The notes under the pieces were generated by a model that saw only the letters and a list, made by a program, of their open reading frames with translations, had not been told where the DNA came from and searched no databases. Made by a program: the position numbers and the translations under genes. Of a stretch of DNA of 43,765 nt, positions 22,798 through 31,396 are shown in pieces (the stretch's first letter is position 1; each line of letters starts with the position of its first letter). Source of the DNA: Nocardiopsis ganjiahuensis DSM 45031 (GTDB lineage: Bacteria > Actinomycetota > Actinomycetes > Streptosporangiales > Streptosporangiaceae); the NCBI RefSeq assembly GCF_000341085.1, contig NZ_ANBA01000035.1, forward strand, positions 1-43,765, given 5' to 3'.

Positions 22798-23286
22798 ATG
22801 GCTGATCTTGACGAACTAGATACGGCGATTCTGGCCGAACTGCAGTCAGACGCACGAAAAACCAACCGGGATGTGGCCGCAGCGGTCGGCGCATCGCCCA
22901 CGACCACGCTGGATCGGACCCGCGCGCTGCGAGAAAAGGGTGTGATTCGCGGCTCACTGCTGGACGTGGACCTCGAACTCATCGGCCGCCCGGTCCAGGC
23001 ACTCATCACCGTCAGCGTCGTGAAACCCTCGCGCCACAACATCGAGGCCTTCCGCGACTGGGTCCGCGCCCTGCCGGACACCCTGTCGGTGTTCGTCACC
23101 TCGGGGAACGAGGACTTCCTGGTGCACGTGGCCCTGCCGGACAACAACAGCCTGTACGCCTTCGTCGTGGACAAGCTGACCGAACGCCCCGAGGTCGCCG
23201 ACGTGCGCGCCTCGATCGTCTACGAGCACCTGCGCAACAACCGGATCGCCCCCACCAACGCCCGCGCCCACCGCCGGCACCACTGA
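22798..23286 (+). CDS. Lrp/AsnC-family transcriptional regulator
   Basis: A 162-residue Lrp/AsnC regulator. The N-terminal HTH (residues 3-50) reads LDELDTAILAELQSDARKTNRDVAAAVGASPTTTLDRTRALREKGVI. The RAM/AsnC effector domain (about 65-140) contains ALITVSVV, VFVTSGNEDFLVHVALP and VADVRASIVYEHL. These proteins form octamers and bind amino acids or related metabolites. The gene has no Shine-Dalgarno, and a -10 box lies just before the ATG. It is divergent from the CynX-like transporter and 172 bp before an EamA transporter, so one or both are likely targets, matching known Lrp control of amino-acid exporters. Confidence 0.9.
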   Translation: MADLDELDTAILAELQSDARKTNRDVAAAVGASPTTTLDRTRALREKGVIRGSLLDVDLELIGRPVQALITVSVVKPSRHNIEAFRDWVRALPDTLSVFVTSGNEDFLVHVALPDNNSLYAFVVDKLTERPEVADVRASIVYEHLRNNRIAPTNARAHRRHH

Positions 23287-23458
23287 CCGGGGGAGACGGA
23301 GAACCCCGGGACGGACGGGAGGCGGGGGAGGCCGACAGGCGTGAAGCCTTCGGGCCCCTCCCCCGGCCCGCCCGGCGCCCGGTCACCACCCCGGCCGCGG
23401 GGAGGGTCCGGGTGAGGGCTAGCCTGTCGGGGCCCTCGCCACCTCTCCGGGACATCCA

Positions 23459-24298
23459 ATGACCACACCAATCGTTGTCGCGGTGCTGGTAGCGGCACTG
23501 CTCCACGCGGCGTGGAACGCGATCGCGCACGCGATCGCCGACCGTCTCCTCGGCTTCGCACTGATCGGCCTCGGCGGGATGCTCATCACCCTGCCGCTGC
23601 TGTTCGTGGTCGGGATGCCTCCGCCCGGGGCCTGGCCGGTCCTGCTGGCCTCACTGGCCGCGCACCTGCTGTACCTGACCCTGCTGATGCTGTCCTACCG
23701 GACCGGTGACTTCGGGCAGGTCTACCCGCTGGCGCGCGGCACCGCCCCCTGGGTGGTCGCCCTCATCGGCGTGCTCCTGCTCGGCGAGACCCTGCCGCCC
23801 TCGGAGCTCGCCGGGGTGCTGGTCGTCTCGGGCGGGCTGATGGTCCTGGTGTTCGCGGGCGGGCTGCCGCGGCGCCACCACGCGCCCGCGCTCCTGGCGG
23901 CCTTCGCGACCGGGCTGGCGATCGCCTCCTACACCGTCGTGGACGCCTACGGCGTGCGCCTGACCCAGAACCCGCTCGGCTACATCACCTGGATCATGAT
24001 GCTCCAGGGGCCCGTGTTCTTCGCGGTCGCGATGGCGACCCGGCGGCGGAGACTGATCGAGCAGCTGCGGCCGATCTGGAAGGTCGGCCTGCTCGGCGGC
24101 GCGGTCAGCGCGGGCGCCTACGGCCTGGTCCTGTGGGCGCAGCTGTCGGGCGCGGTCGCGGGGATCGCGGCGCTGCGGGAGACCAGCATCGTCTTCGCCG
24201 CGCTGATCGGCCTGCTGTTCTTCCGGGAGCGCTTCGGCCCGGTCCGCATCGCCGCGTCGGCGGTGGTCGTGTCCGGGGTCCTTCTGCTGGCCCTCTGA
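23459..24298 (+). CDS. EamA/DMT-family transporter
   Basis: A 279-residue, ten-helix drug/metabolite transporter made of two EamA repeats: helices 1-5 to about residue 135, then a short basic linker LPRRHHA, then helices 6-10. Family signatures are LLHAAWNAIAHA at the N-terminus, DFGQVYPLARGTAPWVVALIGVLLLGETL in repeat 1, and AALRETSIVFAALIGLLFFRERFGPVRIAASAVVVSGV in repeat 2. It probably exports amino acids or related metabolites. ATG at 23459; a TAGCCT box near 23420 could be its -10. It follows the Lrp gene on the same strand, which suggests it is regulated by that protein. Confidence 0.9.
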   Translation: MTTPIVVAVLVAALLHAAWNAIAHAIADRLLGFALIGLGGMLITLPLLFVVGMPPPGAWPVLLASLAAHLLYLTLLMLSYRTGDFGQVYPLARGTAPWVVALIGVLLLGETLPPSELAGVLVVSGGLMVLVFAGGLPRRHHAPALLAAFATGLAIASYTVVDAYGVRLTQNPLGYITWIMMLQGPVFFAVAMATRRRRLIEQLRPIWKVGLLGGAVSAGAYGLVLWAQLSGAVAGIAALRETSIVFAALIGLLFFRERFGPVRIAASAVVVSGVLLLAL

Positions 24299-24386
24299 AC
24301 CCCGGTCGGGTGGGCCCGTCCCCCGCGCGCCCGCCCCGTCGGCCCCAGCTCCGAGCGCGGTTCGGACTGGTCGTAGGCTGGCGGAT

Positions 24387-25298
24387 GTGACTGGAATCTC
24401 ACCGCCTTCCGAGGCCGACGAGAGCGCCGAGATCCGCCGAATCTGGGGCGGCCTCGGACTCCCCGGTCTCGTGGACGTGCACACCCACTTCATGCCTGCC
24501 AACATGCTGCGCAAGGTCTGGGCCTACTTCGACGCCCTCGGCGAAGGGGTCTGGCCCATCACCTACCGGGCGAGCCAGGAGGAGCGGGTCGAGACCCTGC
24601 GGGGGTTCGGGGTCCTGCGCTTCACCGCGCTCTCCTACCCGCACCGCCCGGACATGGCCGCCTGGCTCAACGGCTGGGCCGCCGACTTCGCCGAGCAGCA
24701 CCCGGACTCGCTGCGCAGCGCCACCTTCTACCCCGAGCCCGACGCCAAGGACTACGTGGCAGAGGCGATCAGCTCCGGAGCGCGGATCTTCAAGGCCCAC
24801 CTCCAGGTGGGCGGCTACGACCCGCGCGACCCGCTGCTCACCGACGTCTGGGGAGCCCTCGCCGACTCCGGGACCCCGGTGGTCGTCCACTGCGCCTCCG
24901 GCCCGGTCCCCGGCAACTTCACCGGCCCCGGGCCCTTCGCCGAAGTACTCCGCCGGCACCCGGACCTGACAGCCGTGATCGCCCACGCGGGCGCACCCGA
25001 GTACACGGCGTTCCTGGACCTGGTCGAGCGCCACGACCGCGTGCACCTGGACACCACGATGGCGTTCACCCCGTTCATCGAAGCGCTGTCCCCCTTCCCC
25101 CGCTCCGAGCTCGCGCGCCTGCGTGCGTTCGGAGACCGCGTGCTCCTGGGTACCGACTTCCCGAACATCCCGTACGCCTACGTCGAGCAGCTCCGGCACC
25201 TGGTCGCCCTCGACCTGGGCGACGACTGGCTGCGCGGGGTCCTGCACGACAACGCCGTGAAGCTGTTCGGCCTGGAGCCCGAGCCCGGGGTCACCTGA
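24387..25298 (+). CDS. Amidohydrolase-2 family metal-dependent hydrolase
   Basis: A 303-residue TIM-barrel hydrolase/decarboxylase (amidohydrolase 2, ACMS-decarboxylase-like superfamily). Visible metal-site motifs are LVDVHTHF (H32, H34), VVVHCASGPVPG, AVIAHAGAPEY, and the catalytic aspartate in LLGTDFPNIPY. Length is usual. GTG start at 24387 lies 88 bp after the EamA gene; no ribosome site is visible, so it may be leaderless. It precedes the acyl-CoA ligase by 67 bp on the same strand, so the two may be steps in breakdown of a carboxylic acid. The family includes decarboxylases, lactonases and amidohydrolases; the specific reaction cannot be chosen from motifs. Confidence 0.88.
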   Translation: MTGISPPSEADESAEIRRIWGGLGLPGLVDVHTHFMPANMLRKVWAYFDALGEGVWPITYRASQEERVETLRGFGVLRFTALSYPHRPDMAAWLNGWAADFAEQHPDSLRSATFYPEPDAKDYVAEAISSGARIFKAHLQVGGYDPRDPLLTDVWGALADSGTPVVVHCASGPVPGNFTGPGPFAEVLRRHPDLTAVIAHAGAPEYTAFLDLVERHDRVHLDTTMAFTPFIEALSPFPRSELARLRAFGDRVLLGTDFPNIPYAYVEQLRHLVALDLGDDWLRGVLHDNAVKLFGLEPEPGVT

Positions 25299-25365
25299 CC
25301 GCCCGGCCCGGCAACCACAGCAGCAACCCCGGCGGCACCGCCACACCACCCACAGAGAGGGCACC

Positions 25366-26937
25366 ATGGAACTCACCCTGACCCCCCTGGAGTTCGCACG
25401 CCGCACCCGCCGGCTGCACCCCCATCGCGAGGCAGTGGTCGACCGGGAGTTCCGGCTGACCTACGAACAGTTCTTCGACCGCTGCGACCGCTGGTCGACG
25501 GCGCTCCAGGGCATGGGTGTGGAACAGGGCGACCGGGTCGCCTACATCGCACCCAACACCCACGCCCAGCTCGAGTCCTTCTACGCGGTCCCGCAGCTGG
25601 GCGCGGTCCTCGTCCCGGTCAACTTCCGCCTGACCGCCGACGACTTCGTCTACATCGTCAACCACTCCGGCGCCAAGGTGCTGTGCGTGCACTCCGACCA
25701 GCTCGACGCGGTCGACAGCGTGCGCGACCGGATGCCGGGCGTGGAGCGGTTCGTCGCCCTGGAGGACGCACGCCCCGGCTGGGAGGACTACGAGTCCCTG
25801 GTCGCAGCGGCCTCCCCGGACTTCGCGCGCCCGGAGATCGCGGAGACGGACCTGCTGACCATCAACTACACGTCGGGGACGACCGCGCGCCCCAAGGGGG
25901 TGATGATCACCCACCGCAACGCGTACATGAACTCGGTGGGCACCCTGCTGCACCTGCGCATCGGACTCGGTGAGAAGTACCTGTGGACCCTGCCCATGTT
26001 CCACGCCAACGGCTGGACCTACACGTGGACGGTCACGGCGGCCGGGGGCACCCACGTGTGCCTGCCCGCCATGGACCCGGCCCGGGCGTTCGAGCTGATC
26101 CGCTCCGAGGAGGTCACCTGGCTGTGCGCGGCGCCCACGGTGCTGATCATGCTCTCCAACACCCCCGAGGCCGTCCGCGGCACCGTCCCGCCCGGAGTGC
26201 ACGTGGTCACCGCCGGAGCCTCGCCCGCGGCCGAGACCATCGAGCGGCTGGAGGAGGACTTCGGCTGGACCGTCACCCACGTGTACGGCCTGACCGAGAC
26301 CACTCCGTTCATCACCGTCTGCGAACCGCGCCCCGAGCACCGGGACCTGTCCGTGCGCGAACGCGGCGCGGTCAAGGCCCGCCAGGGGGTCGAGCTCATC
26401 ACCTCCGGTGAGCTGCGCGTGGTCGACGGGTCCGGGACCGAGGTGCCCTGGGACGGGAAGACGGTCGGCCAGATCACCGTGCGCGGGAACGTGGTGATGA
26501 AGGGCTACTACAACGACCCCGAGGCCACCGAGAAGGCGATGGGCGACGGCTGGTTCCGCACCGGCGACGCCGCCGTCACCCACCCGGACGGTTACGTGGA
26601 GATCCAGGACCGCCTCAAGGACGTGATCATCTCGGGCGGGGAGAACATCTCCTCGGTCGAGGTGGAGGGCGTCCTGCTGCGCCACCCCGCGGTACTGGAG
26701 GTGGCGATCGTGGGCGTGCCGCACGAGCGCTGGGGCGAGACCCCGCGCGCCTCCGTGGTGCTGCGGGAGGGGGCCTCGGCGACGGAGGAGGAGATCATCG
26801 CCTTCGCCCGCGACAACCTCGCGCACTTCAAGGCGCCCACCCAGGTGGAGTTCGTGGAGCAGCTGCCCAAGACCGCCACCGGCAAGATCCAGAAGTTCGT
26901 CCTGCGCGGCGGCGCCTCCGCCGTCTCCCGACAGTAG
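25366..26937 (+). CDS. AMP-dependent acyl-CoA ligase
   Basis: A 523-residue ANL-superfamily adenylating enzyme, probably a fatty- or aryl-acyl-CoA synthetase. Core motifs: the P-loop YTSGTTARPKG at 168-178, a gate/substrate region LPMFHANGWTYTWTVTAAGGTHV, A5 VYGLTETTPF, A7/A8 GWFRTGDAAVTHPDGYVEIQDRLKDVIISGGENISSVEVE, and A10 LPKTATGKIQK with catalytic Lys507. It activates a carboxylic acid to acyl-AMP and then acyl-CoA. ATG at 25366 has GAGAGGG 5 nt upstream. Medium- and long-chain ligases of this type commonly show the FHANGWT pattern. The upstream amidohydrolase suggests a catabolic pair. A strong terminator follows. Confidence 0.92.
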   Translation: MELTLTPLEFARRTRRLHPHREAVVDREFRLTYEQFFDRCDRWSTALQGMGVEQGDRVAYIAPNTHAQLESFYAVPQLGAVLVPVNFRLTADDFVYIVNHSGAKVLCVHSDQLDAVDSVRDRMPGVERFVALEDARPGWEDYESLVAAASPDFARPEIAETDLLTINYTSGTTARPKGVMITHRNAYMNSVGTLLHLRIGLGEKYLWTLPMFHANGWTYTWTVTAAGGTHVCLPAMDPARAFELIRSEEVTWLCAAPTVLIMLSNTPEAVRGTVPPGVHVVTAGASPAAETIERLEEDFGWTVTHVYGLTETTPFITVCEPRPEHRDLSVRERGAVKARQGVELITSGELRVVDGSGTEVPWDGKTVGQITVRGNVVMKGYYNDPEATEKAMGDGWFRTGDAAVTHPDGYVEIQDRLKDVIISGGENISSVEVEGVLLRHPAVLEVAIVGVPHERWGETPRASVVLREGASATEEEIIAFARDNLAHFKAPTQVEFVEQLPKTATGKIQKFVLRGGASAVSRQ

Positions 26938-26967
26938 GACGCGACGCCGGCGCACGTCGGTACCGAT

Positions 26968-27000
26968 CCCGTCCCGCCCCGGTGCGCGGGGCGGGACGGG
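26968..27000. terminator. 13-bp perfect-stem bidirectional terminator
   Basis: Arms at 26968-26980 and 26988-27000 pair perfectly around a 7-nt loop. It lies between the convergent acyl-CoA ligase (+) and glyoxalase-fold (-) genes. Confidence 0.8.
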
Positions 27001-27012
27001 CCCGGCCCGTGG

Positions 27013-27807
27013 CTACTCGGGGCTCGGGGTGAGCAGGACGAATCCGGCGCCGAGCGAGTCGGCGCCCACCGCCAGCCGTCCCACCCCCGGCGCGTCGTCC
27101 GGTCCCATGAACACCTCGCCGCCGGCGTCCTTCACCTCGGCGACGGCCGCGTCGCAGTCGGTGACGTGGAACACCGGATGCCAGTCGGCACGTCCCCCGG
27201 TCGCCTGGAGCGCGTCCGCCTCGACGCCCATGACCCCGCCGAAGTACCGGTCGTCGCCCAGGCCCGCCGGACGGACCGTCGAGTAGACGCCCTCGGCGCC
27301 GGGGAGTTCGACGTCGTTGAACTCCCACCCGAACAGGCTGCCGTAGAACTCCTTGGCGCCCTGCGCGGAGGGCGTCCACAGCTCTGCCCACATGAAGGTG
27401 TTCGGGTCGTCGGTCTGTTCCATACCGGCAAGCGTCCCGGCCTCCCAGACCGCGACCGCGCCGCCCTGCGGGTCCGTCAGGAGGGCCATCCGTCCCAGAC
27501 CCATGACGTCCATGGGCTCCACCTGGGCGGTGGCGCCGAGTTCCCGGGCCCGTTGGAACGTCATGTCCAGGTCAGGGGTGTTGTAGTAGATCGACCAGGC
27601 GACGGGCTGGTCCTCGGACGTCTTCGGTCCGAGCCCGCCGACCAGCGCCCCGTTGTTCAGGATCTTCATGTACCCGCCGGTGTCCGGTCCGGCGGACTCG
27701 GCCGTCCAGCCGAAGACCCTCCCGTAGAACTCCAGCGCCCGGTCCACATCGGAGGTGGTGAGCTCCACCCAACAGGGCGAACCGATGACGTAGTCCGTGG
27801 TGATCAT
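27013..27807 (-). CDS. VOC (glyoxalase-fold) protein, CFP32-like, copy 1
   Basis: A 264-residue protein made of two fused VOC domains (about 8-125 and 137-260), like mycobacterial CFP32. The first domain starts GSPCWVELTTSDVDRALEFYGRVFGW and contains LTDPQGGAVAVWEAG. The second starts MWAELWTPSAQGAKEFYGSLFGWEF and ends APGVGRLAVGADSLGAGFVLLTP. VOC enzymes use a His/Glu metal site to act on small electrophiles, but many CFP32-like proteins have no known reaction. ATG at 27807 has GGAGGA 5 nt upstream; the in-frame ATG at 27819 overlaps that site. It is a tandem duplicate of the gene just upstream, with which it may be co-transcribed. Confidence 0.88.
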   Translation of the reverse strand: MITTDYVIGSPCWVELTTSDVDRALEFYGRVFGWTAESAGPDTGGYMKILNNGALVGGLGPKTSEDQPVAWSIYYNTPDLDMTFQRARELGATAQVEPMDVMGLGRMALLTDPQGGAVAVWEAGTLAGMEQTDDPNTFMWAELWTPSAQGAKEFYGSLFGWEFNDVELPGAEGVYSTVRPAGLGDDRYFGGVMGVEADALQATGGRADWHPVFHVTDCDAAVAEVKDAGGEVFMGPDDAPGVGRLAVGADSLGAGFVLLTPSPE

Positions 27808-27907
27808 GCTTTCCTCCAACTAGGGCTCCACACGAGTGTGCTCCAGAGCACCGACATTCCGGGGATCGCCCCGGCAAAGACTCGGCCACCCCTCGCCCGC
27901 CCGGCGT

Positions 27908-28708
27908 TCAGTCCCGGCCCGTGTGGGGGTCGAGCAGGAGGAACCCGGCGGTGAAGGGGTCGGAGCACAGAGCCACCCGGCCCACCCCCGGCGCGTCCTC
28001 GGGACCCATGTGCACCTGCCCTCCGGCCTCCCCGACCAGGGCGGCGGACTCGTCGCAGTCGGCGACCTGGAACACCGGATGCCAGTCGGAACGGCCCCCG
28101 ATCTGCGGCAGCTCGTCAGGCGCCACCTCCAGCAGGCCGCCGAAGTACCGGTCCTCCCCCAGGCCCGCCGGTCGGCACATCGAGTAGACGCCCTGGTCCT
28201 CGGGCAACACGACGTCGTTGAACCCCCACCCGAACAAGCCCCCGTAGAAGTCCTTCGCCTCCTTCACGGAAGACGTCCACAGCTCCACCCAGCAGAGCGC
28301 GTTCGGCCGGTCCGCGGCCTCCGCACTGGTGAAGGTGCCGGCCTGCCAGAGCGTGAACCATCCGCCGTGGGGGTCGGTGACGTGCGCGAGCTGACCGAAC
28401 TCGTACAGCTCCGTCGGCTCCACCAGGACCGACCCGCCGAGCTCCTGGACCCTCAGAGCGGCGGCCTCGATGTCGGGGACCCAGAACTGCACGCCCCACT
28501 CCGGGGACTCGTCCTCGTCGATGTGCGGACCGATCCCGGCCACGGCGGCGCCGTCCGACCTCATCACCATGTAGTCGGCCATACGCGCCCCCGCGGACGC
28601 GGCCCGCCAGCCGAACACCTTCGTGTAGAAGCCGGCCGAGGCCTCGATGTCCGTGGCTCCCAGGTTGAGCCAGCAGGGCGAACCCGTGACGAAGTCGGTG
28701 GTGATCAT
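27908..28708 (-). CDS. VOC (glyoxalase-fold) protein, CFP32-like, copy 2
   Basis: A 266-residue two-domain VOC protein, paralogous to the next gene. Both begin MITTD-V-GSPCW, share FYxKVFGW/FYGRVFGW, and carry SDWHPVFQVADCD or ADWHPVFHVTDCD and APGVGR near the end. GGGAGG lies 4 nt before the ATG at 28708. The 100-bp gap to copy 1 has no promoter I can see, so an operon is likely. It is divergent from a PfkB kinase gene over 151 bp. It probably detoxifies or binds a small metabolite, but no substrate can be read from sequence. Confidence 0.88.
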   Translation of the reverse strand: MITTDFVTGSPCWLNLGATDIEASAGFYTKVFGWRAASAGARMADYMVMRSDGAAVAGIGPHIDEDESPEWGVQFWVPDIEAAALRVQELGGSVLVEPTELYEFGQLAHVTDPHGGWFTLWQAGTFTSAEAADRPNALCWVELWTSSVKEAKDFYGGLFGWGFNDVVLPEDQGVYSMCRPAGLGEDRYFGGLLEVAPDELPQIGGRSDWHPVFQVADCDESAALVGEAGGQVHMGPEDAPGVGRVALCSDPFTAGFLLLDPHTGRD

Positions 28709-28859
28709 GCTGCCTCCCTAACGCTTCCCTTCGAGTGTGGATGCGGTCGCCGGGGCGGTGTGGGAGCGTCGCGGCAAAGACTCGACAACCCGGCCGCGCC
28801 GACCGCGCGACCCGACCCCGCATCCCGACTCTCCCGAACCCCGTCGAAGGGACCCCGCC

Positions 28860-29789
28860 GTGACCGGACGCCTCCACCACGTGGGACCGGTGATCATCGA
28901 CGTCGTCATGACCGTCAGCGCCCTCCCCGAACAGGGCGGCGGCACGTTCGCCAGCTCCGCCCGCTCCCTCCCCGGCGGCGGGTTCAACGTGATCGCCGCC
29001 GCGGCCAGAACCGGGATGGAGGTGGTCTACGGAGGCGCGCACGGCACCGGCCCCCACGGTGACCTGATCCGTTCCGCGCTGCGCGCCGAGGGGGTCGGGA
29101 TCGCGCACCCGCCCCGCCCCGAGGACACCGGTTTCTGTGTGGCCCTGGTGGACGCCTCCGCCGAACGCACCTTCGTCACCCGGCTGGGCGCCGAGATGGA
29201 CCTGCCCCTGGCCGACCTGCGCACCCTGCGCCCGGCAGCGGGCGACCTCGTCTACACGGTCGGGTACTCACTGCTGCCCGGACCGCGCGCCGACGAGCTG
29301 CTGACCTGGATCGGAGAGCTCCCGAAGGGGGTCCGGCTGGTTCTGGACCCCGCGCCCGTGGTGGGCGACATCCCCGCCGAGACCCTCTCCTCGGTGCTGG
29401 CCCGCACGGACGTCCTCAGCCTCAGCGCGGCCGAGGCGGCCACCGTCACCGGGACCGCCGACCTCGAACGCGCCGCCGCGCTGCTGACCGAACGCGTCGG
29501 CCCGGCCGGTGTGGTGGTGGTGCGCGACTCCGCCGAGGGCTGCCTGGTCGCCACCGCGGACACCGCGCCCCGGCGGGTCCCGGGTTTCCGGGTGGCCGCG
29601 GTCGACACCAACGGCGCGGGCGACGCCCACGTGGGTGTGTTCGCCTCCGCCCTGGCCTCGGGGCTGGCCCCGGTGGAGGCCGCCCGCCGGGCCAACGCCG
29701 CCGCCGCCGTGGCCGTCACCCGGCACGGGCCCGCCACCGCCCCCACCGCTGAGGAACTGGAGGGGTTCCTGCGCTCACACGGGCACTGA
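28860..29789 (+). CDS. PfkB-family carbohydrate kinase
   Basis: A 309-residue ribokinase-fold sugar or nucleoside kinase. N-terminal motif FASSARSLPGGGFNVIAAAARTGMEVVYGGAHGTGPHGDLIRSALRAEGV matches the family's substrate-binding GGxxxN region. The C-terminal PfkB signature is AAVDTNGAGDAHVGVFASAL with catalytic Asp255. The anion-hole DTNGAGD differs from the commoner DTTGAGD/DTVGAGD at the third position only. I chose GTG at 28860, with AAGGGA upstream, over an in-frame GTG at 28737 whose 41 extra residues are Arg/Pro-rich noise. It phosphorylates a sugar-like hydroxyl with ATP; substrate not assignable. Confidence 0.88.
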   Translation: MTGRLHHVGPVIIDVVMTVSALPEQGGGTFASSARSLPGGGFNVIAAAARTGMEVVYGGAHGTGPHGDLIRSALRAEGVGIAHPPRPEDTGFCVALVDASAERTFVTRLGAEMDLPLADLRTLRPAAGDLVYTVGYSLLPGPRADELLTWIGELPKGVRLVLDPAPVVGDIPAETLSSVLARTDVLSLSAAEAATVTGTADLERAAALLTERVGPAGVVVVRDSAEGCLVATADTAPRRVPGFRVAAVDTNGAGDAHVGVFASALASGLAPVEAARRANAAAAVAVTRHGPATAPTAEELEGFLRSHGH

Positions 29790-29870
29790 CGAGGGCACGG
29801 GTGAGCGGTTCCGGTGACGGGAGTCGGCCACAAGCACCGGTCATCCGTGGATCCACCGGTTCTCCGCCCC

Positions 29871-29888
29871 TGCGGGAACCCGGGTTCG
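29871..29888. promoter_or_regulatory. Upstream dyad of the alpha/beta-hydrolase promoter
   Basis: Contains the perfect 12-bp palindrome GAACCCGGGTTC (29876-29887), just upstream of the -35 box. Its GAAC-N4-GTTC form fits the actinobacterial LexA core, but a nearly identical second dyad at 29915-29933 has a 5-base spacer, so a dedicated repressor is more likely. Confidence 0.4.
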
Positions 29889-29896
29889 CAGACTCC

Positions 29897-29926
29897 TTGT
29901 GGCGCCGGGCACCCCGAACCTAGGGT
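29897..29926 (+). promoter_or_regulatory. Promoter of the secreted alpha/beta-hydrolase
   Basis: TTGTGG (29897-29902) and TAGGGT (29921-29926) are 18 nt apart, fitting housekeeping -35/-10 boxes, with a predicted start near 29933, about 30 nt before the ATG. Two dyads flank and overlap it. Confidence 0.5.
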
Positions 29927-29933
29927 TCCCGCA
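29915..29933. promoter_or_regulatory. Second dyad, overlapping the -10 box
   Basis: CGAACC-TAG-GGTTCCCGCA is the mirror image of TGCGGGAACC-CG-GGTTCG at 29871. The two copies are centred about 44 bp apart, a spacing that places them on the same DNA face and would suit cooperative repression or looping. Confidence 0.45.
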
Positions 29934-29964
29934 ACACCGAGCCACTCCAGAGGTGAACTTGCGG

Positions 29965-31338
29965 ATGTCCCCCCGATCCCCCCACCGTCTCGGCGCGGCC
30001 CTGCTCGGGCCGGCCCTCGTCCTCGGCCTCGTCGGAGCGGTACCGGCCCGGGCCGAACCCGTGGACGGTCCCGCCGCCACCGTGTCCGGTCCGGTCCCCG
30101 TCACCGCCGACTCCTACCCCTTCATGTCCGCCGACGGCCCCGAGATCCCCCCGATCGAGGGAGGCGATGCGATCGAGGCGGACCTCGCCGCGCACGACTA
30201 CGTCGAGGAGGAGTTCCTCCTGGAGGGCACCGCCGAACACCCCACCGCCGGGTCCACCCCCTACCTCACCCGGATGGTCGTCCGGCGTCCCGCGCGGGCC
30301 GACGACTTCAGCGGCAGCGCCTTCCTGGAGTGGAACAACGTCAGTTTCGGCCACGACATCGAGATCGACTGGTTCCTGTCCCACGACTACTTCATGGGCG
30401 AGGGGCACGTGTGGGTGGGACTCTCCGCCCAGCGGGTCGGGGTCGACGCCCTGCGCGCCTGGGACCCCGACCGCTACGGGGACCTGACCGTCGGGGGCGT
30501 GGAGCTGTCCGACGCCCCGGCGTTCGACGTCTACTCCCAGACCGCCAGGGCCCTGCGCTCACCGGAGGGCGTCGACCCGCTGCCCGGGTTCGACGTGGAC
30601 ACGATCGTCGCCACCGGGCACTCCCAGTCGGCCGGGTACCTGTCCGAATACCACAACCGGTTCCATCCCCGGCACCAGGCGGTCGACGCCTTCATGATCC
30701 ACGGCGCCTCCTCCGCCCTGGACGAGAGCACCACGCCGGTCATGCGGCTCATGGCGGAGACCGACGTCCGGTCCAGGGCGCAGGGCCAGGAGCCCGACTC
30801 GGAGTACTTCCGCCGCTGGGAGGTCGCCGGGACCGCGCACGTCGGCCACACCGAGTACCGGACCTTCGCCCCGCTCATCGCCCGGGAGAACCCGGGGACC
30901 GAACCGCAGCGGTGCGACCGGCCCCCGTACAGCCGGGTCCCGTTCCACCACGTGCTGAACGCCGCCTACGACCACACCATCGACTGGGTCGAGGACGGTA
31001 CGGCACCGCCGAAGGCGCCACGCCTGGAGTGGGACGGCCCGACGACCGCCAGCCGTGACGAGCACGGCAACCAGCTCGGCGGGATCAGACTGGCCGAACA
31101 CGAGGTCGCCACCGCACTCAACCACGGTGACAACACCGGCGACCCGTTCTGTTTCCTGTCGGGCACGCACATCCCCTTCGACGAGGAGACCCTGCGTGAG
31201 CTGTACCCGCGCCGGGGTGGGTACGTCGCCCAGGTGCTCCAGACCGTGAACGAGGCCAAGCGCGAGGGCTACGTCCGCCACGAGGACGCGCACGCCTCCC
31301 GTACCGCCATGTTGGAAGCCCGGTACCCCTGGTGGTGA
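29965..31338 (+). CDS. Secreted alpha/beta-hydrolase-domain protein
   Basis: A 457-residue exported hydrolase. Signal peptide 1-30 (HRLGAALLGPALVLGLVGAVPARA) has an AxA cleavage site. The catalytic nucleophile elbow GHSQSAG has Ser220. Other conserved parts of this alpha/beta-hydrolase-domain family are FLEWNNVSFGHDIEIDWFLSHDYFMGEGHVWVGLSAQRVGV and the late His-containing RRWEVAGTAHVGHTEYRTFAP. ATG at 29965 has AGAGGTGA about 8 nt upstream; earlier in-frame starts run into the promoter. It acts outside the cell on an ester or similar substrate; specificity unknown. The two-dyad promoter suggests tight, inducible control, though no regulator is adjacent. Confidence 0.85.
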   Translation: MSPRSPHRLGAALLGPALVLGLVGAVPARAEPVDGPAATVSGPVPVTADSYPFMSADGPEIPPIEGGDAIEADLAAHDYVEEEFLLEGTAEHPTAGSTPYLTRMVVRRPARADDFSGSAFLEWNNVSFGHDIEIDWFLSHDYFMGEGHVWVGLSAQRVGVDALRAWDPDRYGDLTVGGVELSDAPAFDVYSQTARALRSPEGVDPLPGFDVDTIVATGHSQSAGYLSEYHNRFHPRHQAVDAFMIHGASSALDESTTPVMRLMAETDVRSRAQGQEPDSEYFRRWEVAGTAHVGHTEYRTFAPLIARENPGTEPQRCDRPPYSRVPFHHVLNAAYDHTIDWVEDGTAPPKAPRLEWDGPTTASRDEHGNQLGGIRLAEHEVATALNHGDNTGDPFCFLSGTHIPFDEETLRELYPRRGGYVAQVLQTVNEAKREGYVRHEDAHASRTAMLEARYPWW

Positions 31339-31349
31339 CCCGCCTCTGA

Positions 31350-31387
31350 GGGGTGTCCCGCAGGCGCCGGAGCCCGCGGGACTCCCC
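31350..31387. terminator. 12-bp hairpin between convergent genes
   Basis: Arms at 31350-31361 and 31376-31387 pair with one mismatch around a 14-nt loop, just after the hydrolase stop and just before the stop of the minus-strand pair. Confidence 0.6.
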
Positions 31388-31396
31388 CAGACCGGC

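Noticed and set aside
29876..29887. LexA box before the secreted hydrolase
   Set aside because: The core fits, but the gene is not a repair gene and the paired mirror dyad has the wrong spacing, so a dedicated regulator is more likely. Kept only as an alternative.
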